64,000 nucleotides of DNA from NCBI GenBank assembly GCA_009841115.1, contig VXML01000100.1, forward strand, positions 1-64,000, given 5' to 3'. The notes below the pieces were generated by a model that saw only the letters and a list, made by a program, of their open reading frames with translations, was not told the origin of the DNA and ran no database searches. How positions within the stretch are numbered: position 1 is the stretch's first letter; each line of letters begins with the position of its first letter. Both the position numbers and the translations under genes were made by a program. Shown in pieces: positions 17,142-25,459 of this stretch. This DNA is from Gemmatimonadota bacterium. GTDB taxonomy: Bacteria > Latescibacterota > UBA2968 > UBA8231.

Positions 17142-18140
17142 TCAGGGAACTTCGATGTGGTCGAAGAGCTGTTGCACGATGTGATCGCTGTCGATTTCCT
17201 CGGCTTCAGCCTCGTACGAGGCGATGATCCGATGCCTAAGCACATCGGCCCCCACGGCCTTGACATCTTCCGGGGTTACGTAACCGCGCCGCTGGATAAA
17301 GGCATGGGCGCGCGCTGTGCGAACGAGGAAAATAGCGGCCCGCGGCGAGGCTCCGTACTCGATCAGCGGTGCCATGTCGGCTAGTCCATAGTCTGCCGGT
17401 CGCCGGGTGGCCTGGACGAGATCGACGACGTAATCCTTGATCTTGTCGTCGATATAGACGATCTCCACCACCTCGCGCAGGCGGCGTATTTCGTCGATGC
17501 CCACTGCTTGCTCCACCTCGATCAGACCGTCGTTGGCCATGCGGTCCAAGATCAGCCGCTCCTCGGCGCGCGATGGGTAATCGACTTTCACCTTGAGCAT
17601 GAAGCGATCAACTTGGGCCTCAGGCAGTGGGTAGGTTCCCTCTTGATCAATCGGATTCTGAGTGGCCATGACCAAGAACGGGTCGTCGAGTGCATAGGTT
17701 TCCTCGCCGATGGTCACCTGTCGCTCCTGCATGCACTCCAACAGCGCGCTCTGCACTTTGGCCGGAGCGCGGTTTATTTCGTCGGCCAAAATCAAATGGG
17801 CGAAGATCGGGCCTTTCTTGGGAATGAAGACCCCTTGGTGCTGGTTGTAGATGGTGGTCCCGGTCAGATCGGCGGGCAAAAGATCGGGGGTAAACTGGAT
17901 CCGCTTGAACTGGGCCGCCACGATCCTCGCCAGCGTCGCCACCGTCAGGGTCTTGGCTAGTCCGGGCACCCCTTCGAGGAGGATGTGGCCGTTGCACAAT
18001 AGCCCCATCAGGATCCGCTCCACCATGGCGCGTTGGCCGACGATGACCCGGTCCATTTCCCGCAAGATGCGCTCTACCACCGCGCTCTCGCGCTGGACCT
18101 GCTCGCTAATGGCGTGAATATCTATTGTTGTTTGCGTCAT
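17142..18140 (-). CDS. MoxR family AAA+ ATPase
   Basis: 332 residues, standard length. Walker A-like EGVPGLAKT at 56-64 and Walker B LILADEINR at 116-124, with the MoxR hallmark ATQNPIDQEGTYPLPEAQ (about 165-182) that includes sensor and substrate-loop residues. The first gene of the operon that runs to batE at 3531. MoxR proteins act as chaperone-like ATPases on VWA-domain partners; two such partners (BatA, BatB) lie in the same operon. The ATG is at 18140. The only room for a promoter is the 110 bases upstream, partly filled by a terminator, so the promoter may overlap that hairpin. Confidence 0.94.
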   Translation of the reverse strand: MTQTTIDIHAISEQVQRESAVVERILREMDRVIVGQRAMVERILMGLLCNGHILLEGVPGLAKTLTVATLARIVAAQFKRIQFTPDLLPADLTGTTIYNQHQGVFIPKKGPIFAHLILADEINRAPAKVQSALLECMQERQVTIGEETYALDDPFLVMATQNPIDQEGTYPLPEAQVDRFMLKVKVDYPSRAEERLILDRMANDGLIEVEQAVGIDEIRRLREVVEIVYIDDKIKDYVVDLVQATRRPADYGLADMAPLIEYGASPRAAIFLVRTARAHAFIQRRGYVTPEDVKAVGADVLRHRIIASYEAEAEEIDSDHIVQQLFDHIEVP

Positions 18141-18177
18141 CGGATGTGCTCTCTACATGCTCTGAGTCTCAGCCAAT

Positions 18178-18206
18178 AAAAAACCGCCCTGCGGATTCGC
18201 AAGCGG
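18178..18206 (-). terminator. Intrinsic terminator after the TPR lipoprotein gene
   Basis: On the minus strand a hairpin (CCGC-TTGCG pairing with CGCA-GGCGG, one small bulge, loop AATC) is followed directly by six T. It lies 44 bases past the stop of the lipoprotein gene and 38 bases before moxR, separating the two transcription units. Confidence 0.75.
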
Positions 18207-18249
18207 CTGGACCCATCTGCCTCAGACCTTTATGGCAACTTCTAATGTG

Positions 18250-18741
18250 TCAAGGAGCGGCGACCTCATCCTGAAATTGAACCCATTCTTGAGGGGCGCG
18301 TCCGACGTTGGGCAACAGATGCCGGGCACTGGCAGCTAGTTCGGAATCCGGGTAGTTCTCAATCACGCGCTGATAGGCCCGCCGCGCTTGCTCCAGATCG
18401 CGGATGTGCTCCTCGTATATAAAGGCGATCATAAATTGGGCTTCGTCGCCGTGCTCGCTAGCGGGATATTCGGCCAACACGCGCTCGTAATAACCGATGG
18501 CCTCCTGCATCTTCCCTTGCTGTTGGGCCAAGCCAGCGAGTTTTCTCAGCGCCTCCGGTGCTTTGGGAGATTGGCCAAAGCGTTCGATAAAAGCCGTAAA
18601 ATGCGCGACCGCTTGGTCGGCCGTGGCGGGATCAGCCGCCGCAGCCTCCCCGGCCACAAACAGCTCTTCAGCACTTTGCTGACCGCAACCTGTCCACCAA
18701 GCCCCGGCGATAAATATTCCCAGTAGTATCCTCGACCACAT
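18250..18741 (-). CDS. TPR-repeat lipoprotein (BamD/YbgF-like)
   Basis: 163 residues. The signal sequence ends in a lipobox (WTGC, Cys19). The mature part is made of TPR repeats: YYERVLAEYP and AYQRVIENYP are the BamD/YbgF type of repeat, in which each unit ends with a hydrophobic-x-x-Y-P-x-S/D pattern. At 163 residues it is shorter than BamD (about 240), so assigning it to outer-membrane protein assembly is not safe. Transcribed with the FmdB gene 35 bases upstream and ended by the terminator at 18178-18206. Confidence 0.8.
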   Translation of the reverse strand: MWSRILLGIFIAGAWWTGCGQQSAEELFVAGEAAAADPATADQAVAHFTAFIERFGQSPKAPEALRKLAGLAQQQGKMQEAIGYYERVLAEYPASEHGDEAQFMIAFIYEEHIRDLEQARRAYQRVIENYPDSELAASARHLLPNVGRAPQEWVQFQDEVAAP

Positions 18742-18776
18742 CTATAATTTAACCGCGCATCGCGCAAGAAAGTTCC

Positions 18777-19064
18777 TCAATCGGCTTTGGCGGCCTTCGC
18801 TTTGCCGTCGCCTTTTTTGTCGCTCGCCTTGCTGCTGCCGCTGTCTTTGTCGGCCTTAGCCGCCTTCTGGTATCCATCGCTGCGATAGTCAGTTATGTAA
18901 AAGCCCGTCCCCTTAAAAAGCAGGCCGCCACCCATGCCGATGAGCCGCTTGACTGGGCCTAGACAATTTGCTTCCGGGCAGGTTTGGCGCGGCTCGGCCG
19001 TGATGCTCTGAAACTCTTCAAATCGGTGGCCGCAGCGCTGGCATTCGTATTCATATGTGGGCAT
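18777..19064 (-). CDS. FmdB-type zinc ribbon protein
   Basis: 95 residues. The N-terminal FmdB/CxxC regulatory domain starts [16 protein letters not shown] with paired cysteines (C8xxC11) and a second C-x4-C pair in QTCPEANC, expected to bind one zinc. The tail (about 65-95) is a Lys/Ala/Asp-rich low-complexity region. These small proteins are widespread; the name comes from a putative regulator of formamide use, but the function is not established. First gene of a two-gene unit with the TPR lipoprotein. Confidence 0.88.
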   Translation of the reverse strand: MPTYEYECQRCGHRFEEFQSITAEPRQTCPEANCLGPVKRLIGMGGGLLFKGTGFYITDYRSDGYQKAAKADKDSGSSKASDKKGDGKAKAAKAD

Positions 19065-19104
19065 AGCTTTTGGCTCTCGTTATAACTAAAAATACAAACT
19101 TATT

Positions 19105-19133
19105 AATATAAATTCGGTCAACTAGAGGCGCAA
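19105..19133 (-). promoter_or_regulatory. Promoter for the FmdB/TPR lipoprotein unit
   Basis: On the minus strand, TTGCGC (19128-19133) and TATATT (19105-19110) are separated by 17 bases. The start codon at 19064 is about 33 bases past the expected transcription start. An alternative -35 (TTGACC, 19116-19121) has no good -10 partner. Confidence 0.5.
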
Positions 19134-19154
19134 TACTTGGCAGCGGCACCGCGA

Positions 19155-21128
19155 TTATTCGGCGGCACCCATTTCCGGGAGATCACCCGTGTCGAGGGAG
19201 CGCACCTTGTCGCGCTCGATTTTGAGCAGGGTCAGCGCGTTATTGGAGCGCACGTCTGGCGACAAGGAGATAGTGCCCGAGGCTCCTTGGTAGAAACGGA
19301 CCGTGGTCAACCACTCAATTAGCGCGGCTGGATCGCGGTACCCTTGCGCCCACCCTTCGAGGAGCAAGCGGGTGGCGTCGTAACCAGCCGACGCGTAGTG
19401 TGGGTCGCGGCGGAATTGCTTGCGAAAGTTGCTGACAAACGACTGCTCAGCCGCGGACTCGGCTTGCCGGGCAGAGACGAAAATGACTCCGTCGAAATTC
19501 TTGCGCTCGCCCGGGCGCATCTGCCGAATGGCTTCGGGATCCCACCAAGCATCGTTGCCGAGAATTTGGGTCTGCAAGCGATGAAAGTGAACCTGGGGCG
19601 CGATCGTTTTGGCGTCTTCAAAAGTCTCGACCACCACCACCACTCCGTCGATGGTGTCGATAAACATATCCGCTGTTAGCTCTTCCTCGACTTCTAGCTC
19701 CCCCTCAATCACTTCAAGCGTATCCGGCGGCGGCGGCCTCAGCGCAAAACCGGCCTTGCGAATCTCCTCAAAAACGAGGCGGAAATCCTTCGTCTCGTTG
19801 GGGACATACCAATCGCTGTGCGCGACCTGACCGCCGTTGCGCTCGGCAATGCGGATGAATTCGCGCGCAAAATCCCAGCCGTAGTCGCTGAGGGGAGCAA
19901 TAATCGCCAAGTGTTCCAAGCCGAGGACCAAGGTCGCGTACTCGCCCAATAAGCGCGCTTCTGTCGTCGGGACCGTGCTCAACTGGAAAATGCTGTGGCC
20001 GAGCGAATCCAAGCCACTCTGTTGAGCCAGCGGCACCAACAGGGGAACACCGGAGCGCGCGGCAACCGTCGCCGCCACAACGCTAGAGCTGCTAAAGAGT
20101 GGACCGACAATAGCCACGACTCCTTGATCCAGCAGTCGCTGAGCACCGTACGCTACGCGCAACAAACCGCTGGCCGGGCTTTCGCTAATGTCGTCGCTGT
20201 GATCGGTAGCGATGGGTAAATTCCCGTAGTCAACCCCGGTGTCGGCAACTACCAGTTCAAAGGGACTACCAGCTTCCCGATTGGCCAATTGTACACCGTC
20301 GTGGAGTTCTTCGCCGATCCGGTAGTCAACCCCAGTCATCGGCAGCAGCAAGCCCAGCCGGGGTGATTCCGCGCCAACGCGCGGGCTATATGCGGTCAGA
20401 TCACTCCCCCAGACGGCGGCTATCGGAGCGAATATGCCACTGACGACGCTGTCGCGATAAGTCTGCATAGCTTGGGCGGCTTCCTCTTGCCAGCCGAGGC
20501 GCTGATACCAACGCGCCCGACCGAAAAACAGGGCCTCGCGCAGACGCCTGGCCCCTACGGCCTGACGCAGACGCGTCCGCTCTTGTTCTTTTAGTTGTCC
20601 GTTCCAATACATGGCCGCCAACCGCTCGGCTGCTTGGGCTTGGATACCAAGAGGGGCTTGCGTGGCCAACAAACGACCGTACTGGAATGCGGCCTCGGAG
20701 TAGTGCTTGCTGTTGAAAAACGAGTCGCCAATCAACAGTCGGGCATTGGGTAGGTAGCGGCTGGTGGGAAATCTACGCTGCAAGACCAAGGCCGCGTCGA
20801 TGGCTTCGGCAAAGCGACCTAAGCGGTACATAGCTTTTCCCACGAGGAGCTGACCGACACTGGACCGCTGATTGATCGGGAACTCCGCTAGCTGTCGCAG
20901 ATGATTGAGAGCCTCGTCGAAATGCCCCTGTTTATAAGCTGCAAGCCCATTGCCAAAGATCTTTTCGGCGTCGGCCGAATACGTCCACCTGTGCGACTGC
21001 CCTTCGGCGAAGCTCGGCACCAGCACGGCCGCAAAGACCACGCATATGTAGAGAGCAATGTGCTGCCGACAACGGGTCCTAGGTTGTCCACATCTGAGAG
21101 GGCGAGTATATTTTTTACGCCACGGCAT
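19155..21128 (-). CDS. TPR plus periplasmic-binding-fold protein (LppC/LpoA-like)
   Basis: 657 residues from an ATG at 21128, preceded by an AAGGAAAGG stretch; an in-frame ATG 33 bases earlier overlaps the clpX-like start and lacks such a site. A signal anchor (about 24-42) is followed by TPR-like repeats (about 55-210) and then a type I periplasmic-binding fold (about 245-640), recognised by LGLLLPMTG, the VVAIVGPLFSSSS region and SGVPLLVPLAQQ. This layout is that of LpoA/LppC penicillin-binding-protein activators and of amino-acid-type ABC binding proteins fused to TPRs. With no transporter genes nearby, an envelope role (cell wall synthesis or sensing) is more likely than transport, but this is inference. 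A short acidic insert (about 510-525) interrupts the second lobe. Confidence 0.75.
   Translation of the reverse strand: MPWRKKYTRPLRCGQPRTRCRQHIALYICVVFAAVLVPSFAEGQSHRWTYSADAEKIFGNGLAAYKQGHFDEALNHLRQLAEFPINQRSSVGQLLVGKAMYRLGRFAEAIDAALVLQRRFPTSRYLPNARLLIGDSFFNSKHYSEAAFQYGRLLATQAPLGIQAQAAERLAAMYWNGQLKEQERTRLRQAVGARRLREALFFGRARWYQRLGWQEEAAQAMQTYRDSVVSGIFAPIAAVWGSDLTAYSPRVGAESPRLGLLLPMTGVDYRIGEELHDGVQLANREAGSPFELVVADTGVDYGNLPIATDHSDDISESPASGLLRVAYGAQRLLDQGVVAIVGPLFSSSSVVAATVAARSGVPLLVPLAQQSGLDSLGHSIFQLSTVPTTEARLLGEYATLVLGLEHLAIIAPLSDYGWDFAREFIRIAERNGGQVAHSDWYVPNETKDFRLVFEEIRKAGFALRPPPPDTLEVIEGELEVEEELTADMFIDTIDGVVVVVETFEDAKTIAPQVHFHRLQTQILGNDAWWDPEAIRQMRPGERKNFDGVIFVSARQAESAAEQSFVSNFRKQFRRDPHYASAGYDATRLLLEGWAQGYRDPAALIEWLTTVRFYQGASGTISLSPDVRSNNALTLLKIERDKVRSLDTGDLPEMGAAE
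21084..21112 (+). promoter_or_regulatory. Promoter for the ClpX-like gene
   Basis: TTGTCC (21084-21089) and TATATT (21107-21112) are 17 bases apart. The expected transcript start near 21119 gives a 5' leader of about 37 bases. The promoter lies inside the coding sequence of the divergent TPR/binding-fold gene. Confidence 0.55.
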
Positions 21129-21155
21129 TTCCAACCTTTCCTTTAGGTTAAATAT

Positions 21156-22661
21156 ATGCAACCGCGTGCTGAAAAAGTGGAGATCGATCCAGAAAAACTG
21201 CGCCGTCTCCTAGCTAGACAAATCGAAGAACAAGAGCAAGCACCTGCCCAGCCCGAGGCTTCCTCCACCGAGGGCGAAGGGACGCAGATCACCGAGTCTG
21301 AGGCCATCCAGTTCGACCTCAAACCGGAAGAATTAGAGGCATATCTCGATCAATACGTCATCAAGCAGCAAGAAGCTAAGGCCATTCTCGCCACCAAGAT
21401 CTGCACGCATTTCAACCGCCTGAAACTGCCCCCGGAAGAAGACGAGGGGTTTGTCGGCAACATCAAGAACAACGTGCTGATGATCGGCCCTACCGGCGTG
21501 GGCAAAACCTATCTAATCCGCCTCATCGCCCGCAAAATCGGCGTTCCTTTTGTCAAGGGCGACGCCACCAAATTCAGCGAGACCGGCTATGTCGGCGGCG
21601 ATGTCGAAGACTTGGTCCGCGATCTAGTCCGCGAAGCCAACGGCGACATCGAACGCGCCCAGTACGGCATCATATACATCGACGAAATCGACAAAATCGC
21701 CTCTGCGCAGGGAGTACACGGCCCAGATGTCTCGCGCTCGGGCGTCCAGCGCAACCTGCTCAAGCTGATGGAGGAAACCGACGTCGATCTCAAAGCTCCG
21801 CACGACATTGCCTCGCAAATGGAATCCGTCATCCAGATGCAGCAGACAGGCAAGATCGAACGCCAGAAGGTCAACACTCGCAATATCCTCTTTATCGTTA
21901 GCGGGGCCTTTTCCGGACTCGACGAAATCATCGGCCGTCGGCTCAACAAAGGCACCATGGGGTTCCGCTCCCAAGCCGACCCAGCCCACCTCAACGCCGA
22001 TCAGCTTCTGTCGCACGTGCGGGCCGAGGACCTAATTGGATACGGATTCGAGTCCGAGTTCATTGGCCGCTTGCCCGTCATCGCCGTGCTGCACGACCTC
22101 GGCCCCGAAGATCTCCTCGAAATCCTCCGCAACCCCAAAAGCAGCGTCATCCTTTCCAAGAAGCGCGACTTCCGCGCCTATGGCATTGAGGTCGAATTTG
22201 CCGATGAGGCTCTCGCCCTGTTTGCCGAGCGCGCACACGCCGAGCACATTGGTGCCCGAGGCTTGGTCAGCGCCATTGAAAAGGTATTGCTCAACTACGA
22301 AAAGAAGCTCCCTTCCGTCGGCGTCGAGCGCTTTGCCGTTGGGGCCGACACCGTCCTCGACCCTGCGGCGGGTCTGGAACGCTTGCTCCAAGACACTTCG
22401 CTGAGCCGCTTTCTCGACAACTTTCAACGCGAACACGACATCGCCTTGGAGATCACGCCAGAAGCCTCCGCGCAAATCGAGGCCCTAGCCAGCACGCGGA
22501 ACATCGCACCCGGCGAGTTGTGCGAAGAAATGTTCAGCGACTACGGACACGGCCTCAAGCTAGCCGGGTTGGGCCAGTTTTGCATTGACGCCGATGTAGT
22601 CGCCGATCCCCAAGAAGCACTCAACGCGCTCGTCAAATACTACTACAATCAACGCCGCTAA
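21156..22661 (+). CDS. ClpX-like AAA+ unfoldase lacking the zinc-binding domain
   Basis: 501 residues. The AAA+ core is ClpX/HslU type: Walker A GPTGVGKT (111-118), pore loop GYVG (144-147), Walker B IIYIDEIDK (172-180), and the sensor-2 motif GARGL (366-370). An MGF tripeptide at 268-270 stands where ClpX has its IGF-type ClpP-docking loop. The N-terminal C4 zinc domain of ClpX is absent: the first 80 residues contain no cysteine, and a charged Gln/Glu-rich region replaces it. A further ~110 residues follow where ClpX normally ends, with a helical pattern reminiscent of a second small AAA domain. No clpP is nearby. It is therefore a ClpX-related unfoldase with altered substrate recognition rather than canonical ClpX. 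Its stop overlaps the stop of the convergent sigma-54 activator by 4 bases. Confidence 0.82.
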   Translation: MQPRAEKVEIDPEKLRRLLARQIEEQEQAPAQPEASSTEGEGTQITESEAIQFDLKPEELEAYLDQYVIKQQEAKAILATKICTHFNRLKLPPEEDEGFVGNIKNNVLMIGPTGVGKTYLIRLIARKIGVPFVKGDATKFSETGYVGGDVEDLVRDLVREANGDIERAQYGIIYIDEIDKIASAQGVHGPDVSRSGVQRNLLKLMEETDVDLKAPHDIASQMESVIQMQQTGKIERQKVNTRNILFIVSGAFSGLDEIIGRRLNKGTMGFRSQADPAHLNADQLLSHVRAEDLIGYGFESEFIGRLPVIAVLHDLGPEDLLEILRNPKSSVILSKKRDFRAYGIEVEFADEALALFAERAHAEHIGARGLVSAIEKVLLNYEKKLPSVGVERFAVGADTVLDPAAGLERLLQDTSLSRFLDNFQREHDIALEITPEASAQIEALASTRNIAPGELCEEMFSDYGHGLKLAGLGQFCIDADVVADPQEALNALVKYYYNQRR

Positions 22662-24028
22662 ATCCCACCGTACTGCTTTACCTTGCGGTAGAGCGTACTG
22701 AGGCCGATTTGCAGAATTTCGGCCGCCCGCCGCCGATCGTCGCCAACGGCCTTCAGCGTCTCGACTATGGCTATCTGTTCGATCTCGGCCATGCTCATGC
22801 CGACGCGAAAACCCAATCCGGGGAAAACGCGTTCTTGGCGGTTTATGTAGCGCGGGATGTCCCCAACTTCGAGCACGCCTTCGCGGGCACACATGACGAC
22901 CATGCCTTCGATGCAGTTTTTTAATTCCCGCACATTGCCCGGCCAATCGTAATCGCGCAACACGTCTAAGGCTCGCGGCCGGATGCCCGCGATGCGTTTG
23001 TTGTTCTCGACGGCGAACTGCCGGATAAACGCGTCGGCCAGAATGGGTATATCCTCGCGGCACTCGCGCAGGGGCGGCACTTCGATCTTGATCACGTTGA
23101 GCCGGTAGAACAGGTCCGCCCGGAAGGTGCCCTCCCGCACCATGGCTTCTAGATCGCGGTGCGTCGCCGCGATCAAGCGCACATCTACCCGCCGAGTCTG
23201 GGTGCCGCCGATCCGCTCAAAGCAGCCGTCCTGAATCACTCTCAGCAGCTTTACTTGCGTCGGCAGGGGAATATCTCCGACTTCGTCGAGAAACAAGGTG
23301 CCTTGATCGGCCAGTTCAAAGCGTCCTTTGCGCGCGGCTACAGCTCCGGTATAGGCTCCCTTCTCGTGGCCAAAAAGCTCGTTTTCGACCAAGCTCTCCG
23401 GCAGAGCACCGCAGTTTATCTCGACGAAGGCGTTTTCCCGCCGCCGGCTCCGTTGGTGGATGGCCTTTGCCACCTCGCCTTTGCCCGTGCCGGTCTCACC
23501 AGCGATCAAAACGCTAGTCCGCGATTGAGCCACCTGTTCGATCTGGAGGTAAATGCGCTGCCACGGCGATGAGCGGCGGGCGATGTCGTCAAAGCGGTAG
23601 CGCTCGTCCAAGCGGCGCTGTAGATCCGAGACTTCCCCTACTAGCTGCTGGTAGCTCAGACCCTTTTCCAACACCGCGCCGACCTTGGCAAAATTCAGCG
23701 GCTGGAGTTGAAAGTCGTAGGCTCCTTGGCGCATCGCTTCAACCCCCAACTCAATGTCTTCGGGACCGGCGATGGCAATCGCGCAGATGGCCGGGTTGCG
23801 CTTGTGGGCCAGTTGCTGAACCCGCAACCCATCGATGCGCTTCTCGCGCAAGGCGTAGATCAGCGCATCAACCGCATCGGCGTCGAGGATATCGTACGCG
23901 CTCTGCCCCTCGTGCGCCCAGAGTACTTCGTACGCCTGTTGTTCCAGATAGAAAATCAGCGCCCGGGCCTGCTGGGATTCGGGCAGCACGACCAAGAGCC
24001 GCGGCTGCGTATGGCGTTTCTCACTCAC
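22658..24028 (-). CDS. Sigma-54-dependent transcription activator with degenerate receiver domain
   Basis: 456 residues of NtrC type, from a GTG at 24028 that overlaps the rlmD stop by 4 bases (GTGA). The central AAA+ domain is complete: Walker A GETGTGKG (177-184), the sigma-54 contact loop as GAYTGA (224-229) and Walker B LFLDEV (245-250). A Fis-type helix-turn-helix closes the protein (RRRAAEILQIGLSTLYRK). The N-terminal domain has the length and helical pattern of a receiver, but the acidic pair is Leu-Pro (15-16), the phospho-acceptor Asp is replaced by Ala (about 59) and the Lys of the KP motif by Gln (about 109). It cannot be phosphorylated in the usual way, so activation must depend on another signal. 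Targets are unknown. Confidence 0.9.
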   Translation of the reverse strand: MSEKRHTQPRLLVVLPESQQARALIFYLEQQAYEVLWAHEGQSAYDILDADAVDALIYALREKRIDGLRVQQLAHKRNPAICAIAIAGPEDIELGVEAMRQGAYDFQLQPLNFAKVGAVLEKGLSYQQLVGEVSDLQRRLDERYRFDDIARRSSPWQRIYLQIEQVAQSRTSVLIAGETGTGKGEVAKAIHQRSRRRENAFVEINCGALPESLVENELFGHEKGAYTGAVAARKGRFELADQGTLFLDEVGDIPLPTQVKLLRVIQDGCFERIGGTQTRRVDVRLIAATHRDLEAMVREGTFRADLFYRLNVIKIEVPPLRECREDIPILADAFIRQFAVENNKRIAGIRPRALDVLRDYDWPGNVRELKNCIEGMVVMCAREGVLEVGDIPRYINRQERVFPGLGFRVGMSMAEIEQIAIVETLKAVGDDRRRAAEILQIGLSTLYRKVKQYGGI

Positions 24029-25383
24029 GGGGCGACCTGCTTGCACAACTCGACGACCACTTCGCAGTGCGGCGTTTGGGGAAACATATCTACGGGCTGC
24101 ACGCTGCGGACGCCATAGCCAGCCTGACCCAAGGTGCACAAATCACCAGCTAGCGCGTGGACATTGCAGGAGACGTAAATGATGCGCGGCGGTGCCAACG
24201 CGCATAGACCAGCCAGGGCCTTTTTGTGGATTCCAGGCCTCGGGGGATCGACGACGGCCAGATCAAAATGCTGGCCTTGTACCGCCAATTCCCCCAGTAT
24301 GTCCTCGGCTGCGCCGACCATAAACTCGCAGTTTTCTATCTGATTGCGCACGGCGTTGCGCTTGGCATCCTCCACTGCTTCAGCGACCACTTCGATGCCC
24401 AACACAAACTGGGACTGGTGCGCCAACAGCAGGCTGATGCTGCCGGTGCCGCAGTACAAATCTAACACCGCCTTTTGCGGCCCGGCCACGCGGGCTATGA
24501 CCTCGTAGAGCCGCTCGGCTTGCAGCGAATTTGTCTGAAAAAAGGACTGGGGAGAAATGTCGAATTCGAGACCAGCACACACTTCGGTGATGCGCCCGCT
24601 TCCCTTGAGTACAAACTCGCGCTCTCCGGCTGCTACTTGGGCCTTGCCGGTGTGCAAGGTGACGAGCAAAACATCAATTTCAGGTACAGCATCCAACAAT
24701 TGCTCGGCGAGTTGTTGGACTCCTAGGTCGGGATACGCGGACACAACGAGGTTGACCATTACTTCCCCGCTCCGCTTGCCCTCGCGGACGACCAAGAAGC
24801 GCAGCAGTCCTTGGTGCCGCTTTAGGTCGTACGCGCTCAGGCCCAACGCTTGGCTGATGTGGCGAACTGCTCCGACGATGCGGTTGGACGTGTCAGACTG
24901 TAGATGGCACTCTTCGACATCGAATATCCAATTGAAACGCCCGCGTACGTGCAAGCCTAGTTGCAGCAAGCCCGCGCGATTCGCGCCAAAGGAAAATTCC
25001 ATTTTGTTGCGATAGAAAAAGGGGGTCGGACTGGGCAAAATCGGCGCTACGGCTGGCAGCGCTAGCCCACTAGTCGCCAATGCGCTAGCGACCATCTGCT
25101 CCTTGACGGCAAGCTGGGCCGCGTACGGCAATTCCTGCCAACGACAGCCGCCGCAACGTCCAAAATGGGTGCAGCGAGGCTCCTCGCGTTTGTAGCCCTC
25201 TGTAAGGAACTCTTCTACCTCGGCCTCAAAGCGCCCCTTGCGCTTCTTTACAACGCGAGCGGCGACCCGGTCTCCAGGAACAGACTGACGCACGACGACC
25301 TCGCGCTGCCCGACATAAGCCATTCCGTCGCCCTTGGCAGTGAGCGCGGCGATCTCGACCTCGATGCGATCTCCTCGTTTCAC
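24025..25383 (-). CDS. rlmD: 23S rRNA (uracil-5-)-methyltransferase RlmD/RumA family
   Basis: 452 residues. An N-terminal TRAM domain (about 1-60) is followed by the [4Fe-4S] cysteine set C-x5-C-x2-C (CTHFGRCGGC) with the fourth Cys far downstream in VEECHLQ, as in RumA. The Rossmann methyltransferase part shows LDLYCGTGS for SAM binding, VDPPRPG, and the catalytic Cys in YVSCN. It makes 5-methyluridine in 23S rRNA using SAM; whether the site is U1939 or U747 cannot be read off. The start is GTG at 25383 with AGAGAG nearby. It is 77 bases downstream of rplQ, beyond a terminator hairpin, and is coupled to the sigma-54 activator by the GTGA overlap, an unusual pairing. Confidence 0.9.
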   Translation of the reverse strand: MKRGDRIEVEIAALTAKGDGMAYVGQREVVVRQSVPGDRVAARVVKKRKGRFEAEVEEFLTEGYKREEPRCTHFGRCGGCRWQELPYAAQLAVKEQMVASALATSGLALPAVAPILPSPTPFFYRNKMEFSFGANRAGLLQLGLHVRGRFNWIFDVEECHLQSDTSNRIVGAVRHISQALGLSAYDLKRHQGLLRFLVVREGKRSGEVMVNLVVSAYPDLGVQQLAEQLLDAVPEIDVLLVTLHTGKAQVAAGEREFVLKGSGRITEVCAGLEFDISPQSFFQTNSLQAERLYEVIARVAGPQKAVLDLYCGTGSISLLLAHQSQFVLGIEVVAEAVEDAKRNAVRNQIENCEFMVGAAEDILGELAVQGQHFDLAVVDPPRPGIHKKALAGLCALAPPRIIYVSCNVHALAGDLCTLGQAGYGVRSVQPVDMFPQTPHCEVVVELCKQVAP

Positions 25384-25401
25384 GTACTCTCTATCTAAAA
25401 T

Positions 25402-25436
25402 GCAAACGGGGCAAGATGGTCATCATCTTGCCCCGT
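25402..25436 (-). terminator. Terminator of the ribosomal protein cluster
   Basis: On the minus strand, 24 bases past the rplQ stop, a perfect 13-bp stem (25406-25418 with 25424-25436, loop of 5) is followed by TTTGCATTTT. It is the strongest hairpin in the window and marks the end of the rpsL-to-rplQ transcription unit, although the T run is interrupted. Confidence 0.75.
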
Positions 25437-25459
25437 CGCTACTGCTTTGGACGCCCACC

